From a virus, in IMG/VR virus record IMGVR_UViG_3300007541_008634, positions 1-33,079 of that record: a DNA stretch of 33,079 nucleotides; one strand, written 5' to 3'. The position numbers were made by a program, and so were the translations under genes. Shown here one piece after another: positions 27,682 through 33,079 of this stretch. The notes beneath the pieces are model-generated. The model had not been told where the DNA came from and did not search any database. It worked only from the letters and a program-made list of their open reading frames with translations. Position 1 is the first letter of the stretch; every line of letters starts with the position of its first letter.

Positions 27682-28767
27682 TTATTTCGTTTCAGGTATT
27701 TTAACACCCTTTCCATGTTTTGCAAGTGCATCTGATAACATTTTCATTCTTTTTCCAATGCTGTTATTTGGATTTTCTCTATAATCATCTGCATTCAAAT
27801 ATTCTTTACTTGCTCCTGCAAAATCCCCTTTGCGAATTAATGCTAATGCTTTTGGAGATTTTCTTATCATACCACGAAAATGTTCCGATGCAAGGTGTGT
27901 TCTTAATTCTGGGTGCATACTATCAAACATTTCGTGTCCTAACATGTCTCTAACTTCATCGTGTTTTTGTGTTGCATGATGTGTTAGTAGATCATGACCT
28001 TGAGCACGAGTTAGTTCCATATTACCTGATGCTACTTTTTGTCTCCATTCTTTTGATTGATATGGAAACACTTTTTCTAGTGTTCCTATAAAAGAGCCAT
28101 CAATTAAAGCACCATGTCCAACTGTTGGAAGACCTTTACTATCTTTATATCTTCTTGGAACCCACCTTTCCATTTCTTTTAGATGGGGAATTAACATGTC
28201 ATTAACAACACTTACTGGTTTTTTTTCTGTTGTTTCAGTTTCGGTTTGTTTTGTTTCTGGTTCTTTTTCTTTTTCTACTGAAACTGTTTTTTGTGTTTGT
28301 GTAGACTTTGGTTTTAATTTATTTACAATTGCACTTCCACCTGCACCCAAACCAGTTGCAACAGATAATGCTGCAAGAGTATTCATTGTTTTTGGTCCGA
28401 ACATATTAAAACTTTTTTTTTCACTTAAAAATAAAAGAACATTTGTTAAAAATTGTTCATTTGCTTGAACTTGTTCTTCAGAAGGCTCTTCAGGTTGTTC
28501 TTCTGATTCTTGTTCCATTTGTTGCTGTGCTTGCATATTTTGAATAAGTTGCAATCTCATCATAAAATCTTCCATACTTGTTGTAGGAATTCTTTTTAAG
28601 ATTACTTTCTTAGAATCTCTGGAATATGATGTTGGGAAAAGAGTAGAACCTGCAACACTACTTCCTGGTGTCATAGCAACTGTTGAACCAGAACCGTCTT
28701 GAATATCCTCTAAAAGAGCATTTTTATACTCTTTTTGTTCTTCTTTTAATATTTTTATTATATCCAT
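27682..28767 (-). CDS. T4-type lysozyme (GH24) domain fused to a virion-like N-terminus
   Basis: 361 residues. The C-terminal third holds a phage lysozyme: Glu200, Asp209 and Thr215 within EMERWVPRRYKDSKG and LPTVGHGAL, the same spacing as the T4 lysozyme triad Glu11-Asp20-Thr26. It would cut peptidoglycan. Before it come an acidic Gln/Glu-rich helix (80-105), a short hydrophobic stretch LAALSVATGLGAGGSAIV (131-148) that could span or insert in a membrane, and a Lys/Glu/Thr linker. The N-terminus has LLE|D at about residue 20, a possible prohead-protease site. This layout suggests a packaged or membrane-delivered lysozyme instead of a free endolysin. It is the first gene of the long minus-strand block. 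Confidence 0.82.
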   Translation of the reverse strand: MDIIKILKEEQKEYKNALLEDIQDGSGSTVAMTPGSSVAGSTLFPTSYSRDSKKVILKRIPTTSMEDFMMRLQLIQNMQAQQQMEQESEEQPEEPSEEQVQANEQFLTNVLLFLSEKKSFNMFGPKTMNTLAALSVATGLGAGGSAIVNKLKPKSTQTQKTVSVEKEKEPETKQTETETTEKKPVSVVNDMLIPHLKEMERWVPRRYKDSKGLPTVGHGALIDGSFIGTLEKVFPYQSKEWRQKVASGNMELTRAQGHDLLTHHATQKHDEVRDMLGHEMFDSMHPELRTHLASEHFRGMIRKSPKALALIRKGDFAGASKEYLNADDYRENPNNSIGKRMKMLSDALAKHGKGVKIPETK

Positions 28768-28816
28768 AATAGAATTTTATTATCCTTGGCACAGTATGTA
28801 TACAAGTCAAAGGTTT

Positions 28817-28824
28817 TATAAATA
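28817..28824 (+). promoter_or_regulatory. T4-type late promoter TATAAATA
   Basis: Exact plus-strand octamer; start site near 28830, just before AAGGAAGG and the ATG at 28846. The divergent spacer also carries minus-strand TTGACT and GATAAT, but they are 20 bases apart, too far for a confident sigma70 promoter. Confidence 0.8.
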
Positions 28825-28845
28825 ACCTAAAAGGAAGGTATACCC

Positions 28846-29826
28846 ATGTCAAATACAAATAATATTGATCAATTGATTGAATCTTTAAAAACAGAAAATG
28901 AAGCACTAATTTTAGTAATTGAAGAATTAGTTGCTCGTTTGGATGAGAAATTAGATCCAGTAGGTGAGGAAGATTCAGATGTAAATAATGACGGTAAAGT
29001 TGATGGTACTGATAAGTATCTTTTAAACCGTAGAAAAGCAATCGGTAAGGCAATTTCGAAAAAAAAAGTAAATGAAGATGTTGAAACTTTAGTTGGTATC
29101 AAAGTACCAAAGAGATCAACCAGAAAGCACATGGTTCAAGTTGCTAAGGCAATTGCAAACCTTCGTCCAGAGGAAAGAAGAGCAGAACACGATAAGGCTG
29201 CTGCTTATTTTAGAAAATCAAATGCAAACTTCAATCCAGAAAGATTTAGAAAAGCATCAGAAGTAAGTACAGGTATGCACTCTGATGATTATCAAAAAGA
29301 ATCAGTAGAGCAAATTGACGAGTTGAGCAAGGCGACGCTTGGTTCGTACATAAGAAAAGCTTCTTCGGATCTTGCAAGAATAACCTCTGATGCCGCTCTG
29401 CACAATGAATATATGGGTGATGTAGGAACAAGTAAGGCTAGACTTGCAAAGGAACTAGAAAAAATCAGTCAGCGAAAGCGTGGTATTGGGCGGGCGGTTC
29501 GCCGTCTTACAGCAGAAGCACACATAGGAAAAAGTGGATTCCCTACTCAAGATGAACGCACATTTAGAGATAGAATAAAACTAGGTGCAAAACTTGATGC
29601 AAAAGGTGAAACTAAAGGTGCAGAAAAACGAGCATGGCACGCACTTGACAGATGGGCACAGCGAAAAGCAGCAAAAAATAATTCGGTAAAAGAAGAAACA
29701 TTATTAGAAAAATACAAGAAGGTTTCTTCAGAAATCCGCCATCTCATGAGGGATAAGGGATATCCTCAGAAGAGAGCAGTTGCTGCTGCTTTAAGTATGG
29801 AACGAGCGGGTAAACTTAAAAAATAA
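28846..29826 (+). CDS. Late virion-like protein with EF-hand/dockerin-type calcium loop
   Basis: 326 residues, strongly basic overall. An N-terminal coiled coil ([20 protein letters not shown]) is followed by a perfect calcium loop [12 protein letters not shown] (45-56; ligands at loop positions 1, 3, 5, 9 and 12). Then come [19 protein letters not shown], a module [18 protein letters not shown] (155-172) shared with the gene at 32346-33044, and a basic helical C-terminus. IDE|L would fit the T4-type prohead protease rule. Driven by an exact late promoter and ended by a strong terminator. I infer a structural or packaged internal protein. No enzyme motif. Confidence 0.78.
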   Translation: MSNTNNIDQLIESLKTENEALILVIEELVARLDEKLDPVGEEDSDVNNDGKVDGTDKYLLNRRKAIGKAISKKKVNEDVETLVGIKVPKRSTRKHMVQVAKAIANLRPEERRAEHDKAAAYFRKSNANFNPERFRKASEVSTGMHSDDYQKESVEQIDELSKATLGSYIRKASSDLARITSDAALHNEYMGDVGTSKARLAKELEKISQRKRGIGRAVRRLTAEAHIGKSGFPTQDERTFRDRIKLGAKLDAKGETKGAEKRAWHALDRWAQRKAAKNNSVKEETLLEKYKKVSSEIRHLMRDKGYPQKRAVAAALSMERAGKLKK

Positions 29827-29854
29827 TAAACAATAATAAATTGTAAAAGAAAAA

Positions 29855-29875
29855 CCCCGCGTAAGCGGGGTTTTT
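29855..29875. terminator. Bidirectional rho-independent terminator
   Basis: Stem CCCCGC/GCGGGG, loop GTAA, with A-rich left flank and T5 on the right, so it works on both strands. It ends the late plus gene and the minus-strand outer-membrane cassette. Confidence 0.93.
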
Positions 29876-29902
29876 GCTTCGGAGTATATTTTTAATTAAA
29901 AC

Positions 29903-30043
29903 TCAGTTAAACCAACCAGCAACACCCTTGGTGATCCAAACAACGCCCTTCATGGCGTATGGTAGAAGTGCAAGGAAAGCGACTAGTTGAAGTGGGTTCT
30001 TCCAACAGAAAGAACCAGTAACTGGACAAGTATTCTTGTTCAT
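29903..30043 (-). CDS. Small membrane protein (46 aa)
   Basis: Read from ATG at 30043 (AAAGGAG eight bases upstream) to TGA at 29903. MNKNTCPVTGSFCWKN with two Cys, then a hydrophobic helix LQLVAFLALLPYAMKGVVWI and VAGWFN. Likely an inner-membrane or envelope peptide. It follows the outer-membrane protein gene by 22 bases and ends before the bidirectional terminator, so the two form one unit. Less AT-rich codons than most of the window. Unknown function. Confidence 0.7.
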   Translation of the reverse strand: MNKNTCPVTGSFCWKNPLQLVAFLALLPYAMKGVVWITKGVAGWFN

Positions 30044-30065
30044 AGTAATCTCCTTTAAAATAAAA

Positions 30066-30803
30066 TTAGAAATTGATTCCAAGACCTAAAGTAACATTCC
30101 AACTGTTTTCGTTGCTTGCAGCAACATTTTGCCAAACAGGAATACCAAATCCTGCATTGACATTAACATTATTGGATACATTCCAAACTGCCTTGGGACC
30201 AAGGAATGCAACATCACTACCTTCGGTGTACCATTGATTTAGATCAACACCAATTAAAAGTGAGTCCCACTTGTAAGCAACAAATGATTCTGCGTTTATC
30301 AGGTAAGTAGCAGCATTTCCAAAAACTGGATTATATGCTACATCACCGTTGAAACGATAATCAAATGTTTGGGTGTAAACTACTGCACCCCAAGTCATGT
30401 CATAATTTACACCGACATGTGGATTGAAATTGTCAGTACCAAATCCAGCAGAGCCGGTTGGTAGCCAAACACCACCTTCAATTGTAACATTAGTGACAGA
30501 ACCAAGGAAATTAACCTCGCTTAGAACTGCGTAATCTAAACCAAGATCAATTGCACCGTAACCAGTGTAATCTTGTGAGTAAACTGGTACAGTGACATGC
30601 CAACCTGCGAGTTCGAACAACTTACCACTGATAGTTGAATTGAGTTCTACTACAGTGTCTGCGTTCTTCTTACCCCAGAAGGTCAAATCTTCAGTCACAA
30701 CGATATCAGATACGACCGGAGTTGGTGCAGATGCAGGAGCAGCGTTTTGTGCTGCTGCAACACCGCAAAGTGAAAGTGCTAAAGTAGCGATTAAGTTTCT
30801 CAT
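30066..30803 (-). CDS. Phage-encoded outer-membrane beta-barrel protein
   Basis: 245 residues. A signal peptide RNLIATLALSLCGVAAA with likely cleavage after AAA (Ala-x-Ala type), then an Ala/Pro linker and about a dozen amphipathic strands rich in Gly, Asn, Tyr and Trp. It ends WNVTLGLGINF, with the terminal Phe and alternating hydrophobics of a BAM-recognised beta-signal. It has its own sigma70 promoter, a 5' hairpin and AAGGAG, so it should be expressed early by host polymerase. It may change the host surface (superinfection exclusion, nutrient uptake or phage receptor masking); the sequence does not say which. Less AT-rich than most neighbours, suggesting transfer from a bacterium. Confidence 0.82.
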   Translation of the reverse strand: MRNLIATLALSLCGVAAAQNAAPASAPTPVVSDIVVTEDLTFWGKKNADTVVELNSTISGKLFELAGWHVTVPVYSQDYTGYGAIDLGLDYAVLSEVNFLGSVTNVTIEGGVWLPTGSAGFGTDNFNPHVGVNYDMTWGAVVYTQTFDYRFNGDVAYNPVFGNAATYLINAESFVAYKWDSLLIGVDLNQWYTEGSDVAFLGPKAVWNVSNNVNVNAGFGIPVWQNVAASNENSWNVTLGLGINF

Positions 30804-30824
30804 TCTATCTCCTTATTTGTAAAA

Positions 30825-30843
30825 ATCCCTACTCCGAAGGGAT
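30825..30843 (-). promoter_or_regulatory. 5'-terminal mRNA hairpin of the OMP transcript
   Basis: Minus strand ATCCCT/AGGGAT with loop TCGGAGT, followed by TTTT. The predicted start site (near 30842) coincides with the stem's first base. A 5'-terminal stem like this can stabilise mRNA, as in E. coli ompA; the T-run also allows weak attenuation. Confidence 0.55.
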
Positions 30844-30848
30844 GTAGT

Positions 30849-30877
30849 GTTATATAGCATGTCGATTTGCTTGTCAA
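30849..30877 (-). promoter_or_regulatory. Strong sigma70-type promoter for the OMP cassette
   Basis: Minus strand TTGACA (30872-30877), exact 17-base spacer, TATAAC (30849-30854), with TGC just before a TATATAAC run. Close to consensus in both boxes and spacing. Confidence 0.8.
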
Positions 30878-30925
30878 GTCTCTCTATTTTTTATAAAACG
30901 CGCTTTTTTACGCCTTTTTTCGCTT

Positions 30926-30933
30926 TATACATA
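30926..30933 (+). promoter_or_regulatory. Late-promoter-like element TATACATA
   Basis: One mismatch from TATAAATA, 20 bases before the ATG at 30953, with AAAAGGAG between. Position fits a late promoter for the four-gene plus operon. Confidence 0.45.
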
Positions 30934-30952
30934 ATAAAAAGGAGAAAATATC

Positions 30953-31150
30953 ATGAAAAACAGTGAAAATTTGCAATTAAAGGCACAAATTGAGTACACA
31001 CAACTACTCGAAGGCATTTTAGAGAAAGCATTTGGTGAAGAAGGCTTCAAAAAACTCATGGAAGAACTCGCAGAAGAGGCTGCAAAGTCAAATATTGAGT
31101 TTCCAAAAGCAAAAATGAAGAAAAAATACAAGGAACGAACCAAAAAATGA
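30953..31150 (+). CDS. Small acidic/basic helical protein (65 aa)
   Basis: AAAAGGAG nine bases before the ATG. An acidic helix EYTQLLEGILEKAFGEEGFK and KLMEELAEEAAKSN, then a basic end KMKKKYKERTKK. The EY..LLE.(I/V)L....GEE.F.KL pattern recurs in the gene at 31608-32234. LLE|G fits a prohead-protease site. Overlaps the next gene by four bases. Probably a head-associated peptide; unknown otherwise. Confidence 0.7.
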   Translation: MKNSENLQLKAQIEYTQLLEGILEKAFGEEGFKKLMEELAEEAAKSNIEFPKAKMKKKYKERTKK

Positions 31151-31374
31151 AAGATTTTAAAGGTTTTTTAACACCAGGAAGAGAAAGAGTGCTCCAAGCA
31201 GCAGATATTCATGGTGATAAACTAAAAAAATCAGCAGCAAAGAGCACAGAGTGGCTAAAGGGTGACACAAAACAACAAAGAGCACTTGCTATTTTCAATC
31301 GTGCAATGAAACCAACACCAGAAAACAAAGAAAAAGCAAAATACTGGAAAGATCAGTCAAGATTTTGGAAATAA
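31147..31374 (+). CDS. Small basic protein (75 aa)
   Basis: MKDFKGFLTPGRERVLQAAD, then KLKKSAAKSTEWLKGDTK and AKYWKDQSRFWK. Lysine-rich and helical, with no hydrophobic segment. It overlaps the preceding gene (ATGA). No family recognised. Composition fits a DNA-binding or internal head protein. Confidence 0.68.
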   Translation: MKDFKGFLTPGRERVLQAADIHGDKLKKSAAKSTEWLKGDTKQQRALAIFNRAMKPTPENKEKAKYWKDQSRFWK

Positions 31375-31401
31375 TAAATAAAATTGAAAGGAAAAAATCA
31401 A

Positions 31402-31605
31402 ATGAACAAAGACGAACACATTAAGATGTGGGAAAACGCTGCAATGTATGGTTCACTAGGAGCAAAGGCTGTGAAAGGATTTGAAAATAATGCTTCAAAC
31501 CAAAATAGACCACTAACACCACAAGAAAAAGCAGCAGCAATAAAACATGCTCAAAATAAAGCTGCAGCAGATAGAAAAATAGCAGAAAGAAATAAAGGAA
31601 ACTAA
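31402..31605 (+). CDS. Small polar helical protein (67 aa)
   Basis: ATG at 31402 (AAAGGAAAAAATCAA upstream); an in-frame TTG six codons earlier is less likely. MNKDEHIKMWENAAMYGSL, then LTPQEKAAAIKHAQNKAAAD and RKIAERNKGN. No motif recognised. Sits two bases before the next gene, so it belongs to the same operon. Confidence 0.66.
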   Translation: MNKDEHIKMWENAAMYGSLGAKAVKGFENNASNQNRPLTPQEKAAAIKHAQNKAAADRKIAERNKGN

Positions 31606-31607
31606 AA

Positions 31608-32234
31608 ATGAACAACCCACTAGCACAAAAAGCACAGTATTACTTAAACGAGTCACACAGACTCAACGAAGAACTCAAGACAGAACAAGAGTATTCAGAC
31701 CTTCTTGAGAATGTTCTTTTTGAACTTCTAGGTGAAGAAGATTTTACCAAGTTATTTGAAGTTGCCATACTTCAACCTAAATGGGGCGAGAACCCAATAA
31801 GTCCAGAAAGACAAGGAAGAAGAGAAAGGAGAATTAAACAAATAGAAACAATAGGAAGAGAAAGAGCAAAACAAGGTCTTTCGGTAGATCGTGCAGCACA
31901 TTCTCTTGTTGCAAAAGGAGCAGATGCTCCTAGTGCGCCACGACCACCACTTCGTCCGGGCTTGTCATATGCTCATCCACCATCAGCAGTGTCTAATGTA
32001 AGGAATGCTTTAAAAACTGATAAACCATTATACCGCTCAGAAAACCAACAACCAGAATCAACTGAGTTAGGTAATACTATGCATGGTGGTGGTGTCCATC
32101 CTTCTTATTTACACCCAGATAGAGTTAGAGCACATAGTGATGAACAGCAAAAGAAAATAGGTCGTCTTGATAATGCCTTTTCAAGACCCATTTATCGTTC
32201 AAGAAATCCTCCTAGAACTCCTAAAACTGATTAA
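31608..32234 (+). CDS. Basic protein with acidic helical N-terminus, probable head-associated
   Basis: 208 residues. The N-terminal EYSDLLENVLFELLGEED then FTKLFEVA matches the helix of the 65-residue protein at 30953-31150. After LFE|V (a possible prohead-protease site) the chain becomes basic and Pro/Arg-rich (RQGRRERRIKQ, SAPRPPLRPGLS). This acidic-propeptide, basic-body layout fits an internal head protein. Start ATG is preceded by AAAGGAAACTAAAA. Ends before the bidirectional terminator. Confidence 0.7.
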   Translation: MNNPLAQKAQYYLNESHRLNEELKTEQEYSDLLENVLFELLGEEDFTKLFEVAILQPKWGENPISPERQGRRERRIKQIETIGRERAKQGLSVDRAAHSLVAKGADAPSAPRPPLRPGLSYAHPPSAVSNVRNALKTDKPLYRSENQQPESTELGNTMHGGGVHPSYLHPDRVRAHSDEQQKKIGRLDNAFSRPIYRSRNPPRTPKTD

Positions 32235-32305
32235 CGCTCGTAAAAAACTTGCAATACTTGGTGGAGCAGGTAAAAGGAAATACTTTCTAAAAATCAATAA
32301 AAAAG

Positions 32306-32330
32306 AACCCCGCCGAAGCGGGGTTTTTTA
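32306..32330. terminator. Bidirectional rho-independent terminator
   Basis: Stem AACCCCGC/GCGGGGTT with CGAA loop, T6 on the right and A-rich left flank. It divides the plus operon from the minus gene at 32346. The 32235-32305 stretch before it shows nothing else. Confidence 0.92.
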
Positions 32331-32345
32331 TTTGTTTAAATGTCT

Positions 32346-33044
32346 TTATTTGCCCTTGGTTCTTTTTTGAATTGCTGCTGCAGCCCTCTTAATAACACCA
32401 AGTTTTACTTTTTTATCACCTCTACCAAACATAGCATCATAACCATCAAATCCCTTTCCTGTCATTGGAGTCAATGTTGGTTTTGGATCAGGAACAACAT
32501 TTGGATATTCCTTATCACCTTCTATTCTCCACCGTCTAGCCAATTCATCATCAGAGGTACCATAATAATAAGGACTTTTCTTTATAGCACCATGAAGTCT
32601 AGTTAATGCCTTTGTATGTGGTGAACTTGCTCCCAATACCTTTGTTGCTTTTTTGATATTTGCTCTACTTGCTGCTGCTGATGAAGGACTATCAAAAATA
32701 TCTTCTTTTACAACCTTTCCACCACGAGGAGTCTGTAGGTCTTCTAAAATTCTTTTTACGACATTATTTACATATTCTTCAAGAGTTGATTCGTTTGTAA
32801 TTTTTTTTCCTGCCATTGCAAGTCCTTTTGCTCTGCGCTCTGCGTTACCGGAATAAGTCTCTGCGTTTTTTCTTGCTTGGAATGCTAGTTCTGGATTACT
32901 GCCATGTTTGTAACCTCCACTTGAGTAAAACTCTGCATCACCTCTTGCGCGGGATTCTTTATTTTTATTGCGAAGCAGGTCTTCACCAGCTTTTGATATA
33001 TAACTTCCTAGTACTTTTTTAGAAATTTCATTTATATTTTTCAT
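32346..33044 (-). CDS. Basic virion-like protein with LSK/LGSYI module
   Basis: 232 residues. The first 20 residues, MKNINEISKKVLGSYISKAG, match the module [18 protein letters not shown] inside the protein at 28846-29826. STLEE|Y and RILE|D provide (L/I)-x-E steps. The rest is polar and Lys/Arg-rich (GVIKRAAAAIQKRTKGK at the end), with Pro-rich VPDPKPTLTPMTGKG. AAAGGAG lies 11 bases before the ATG. No enzyme signature. Likely late and head-associated. Confidence 0.72.
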   Translation of the reverse strand: MKNINEISKKVLGSYISKAGEDLLRNKNKESRARGDAEFYSSGGYKHGSNPELAFQARKNAETYSGNAERRAKGLAMAGKKITNESTLEEYVNNVVKRILEDLQTPRGGKVVKEDIFDSPSSAAASRANIKKATKVLGASSPHTKALTRLHGAIKKSPYYYGTSDDELARRWRIEGDKEYPNVVPDPKPTLTPMTGKGFDGYDAMFGRGDKKVKLGVIKRAAAAIQKRTKGK

Positions 33045-33064
33045 GAATGATGACTCCTTTATGT

Positions 33065-33072
33065 GTATTTAG
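33065..33072 (-). promoter_or_regulatory. Late-promoter-like CTAAATAC
   Basis: Minus strand CTAAATAC, a weak match to TATAAATA, about 20 bases before the ATG at 33044. Position is right but the match is poor. Confidence 0.3.
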
Positions 33073-33079
33073 TAAATTA

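Noticed and set aside
1-33079. Integrated prophage or plasmid interpretation
   Set aside because: No integrase, attachment repeats, replication initiator or chromosomal flanking genes are seen; gene style is that of a T4-like phage throughout.

Overview
The window looks like part of the genome of a large, AT-rich, T4-like tailed phage (myovirus), probably marine or aquatic, infecting a Gram-negative host. The grounds are: several copies of the T4-type late promoter TATAAATA, many short overlapping genes with AAGGAG-type ribosome sites, 17 tRNA genes mixed with protein genes, lysine/arginine-rich virion-like proteins with T4-like propeptides, a T4-type lysozyme domain, and no ribosomal or housekeeping genes. 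A phage-encoded outer-membrane beta-barrel points to a diderm host. A circularly permuted tmRNA hints at, but does not prove, a host lineage that itself uses two-piece tmRNA (alphaproteobacteria, cyanobacteria, some betaproteobacteria). No capsid, terminase, polymerase or integrase gene lies in the window.

Layout. (1) 1-13630, all minus strand: a sugar island read from 13630 towards 1. It holds about a dozen glycosyltransferase-like genes (GT10 and GT11 fucosyltransferase-like, two GT25-like, a GT7-like, several GT-A/GT-B types, two DUF115-like) and ends in a nonulosonic (sialic/legionaminic-type) acid block: CMP-sugar synthetase (NeuA-like), class IV aminotransferase, sugar isomerase/epimerase, short-chain dehydrogenase and NeuB (cut by the window edge). 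(2) 13632-17461: a PD-(D/E)XK nuclease, probable internal head proteins with late promoters, a candidate small RNA with its own late promoter and terminator, two tiny membrane proteins and an HNH protein. (3) 17502-25290: the RNA island, with 17 tRNAs, the permuted tmRNA, a structured RNA of unknown type, an orphan DNA cytosine methyltransferase, a TrmH/SpoU-type RNA methyltransferase, a deaminase-fold protein and adenylosuccinate synthetase. (4) 25334-28767: GMP reductase, small unknown genes, a SET-domain methyltransferase and a lysozyme-domain protein. (5) 28846-33044: short convergent or divergent units bounded by two strong bidirectional terminators: a calcium-loop virion-like protein (+), a sigma70-driven outer-membrane cassette (-), four small lysine-rich or acidic genes (+) and a last internal-protein candidate (-).

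How the genes may work together. GMP reductase and adenylosuccinate synthetase (with host PurB) would turn GMP into AMP, and the deaminase-fold protein could turn dC nucleotides into dU/dT precursors. This fits a phage that must make AT-rich DNA in its host. The tRNAs mostly read A- or U-ending codons, and the tmRNA could rescue ribosomes stalled on broken mRNAs late in infection. The sugar island could decorate the virion or remodel the host surface; the sequence alone does not say which.

Most compelling items: the circularly permuted tmRNA (18654-18911) with a six-base spacer and an eight-residue tag; the GuaC/PurA/deaminase nucleotide-remodelling set; the phage-encoded CMP-nonulosonate and glycosyltransferase island; two uncharacterised structured RNAs (15641-15764 and 24978-25137); and a promoter-hairpin-OMP-terminator cassette.
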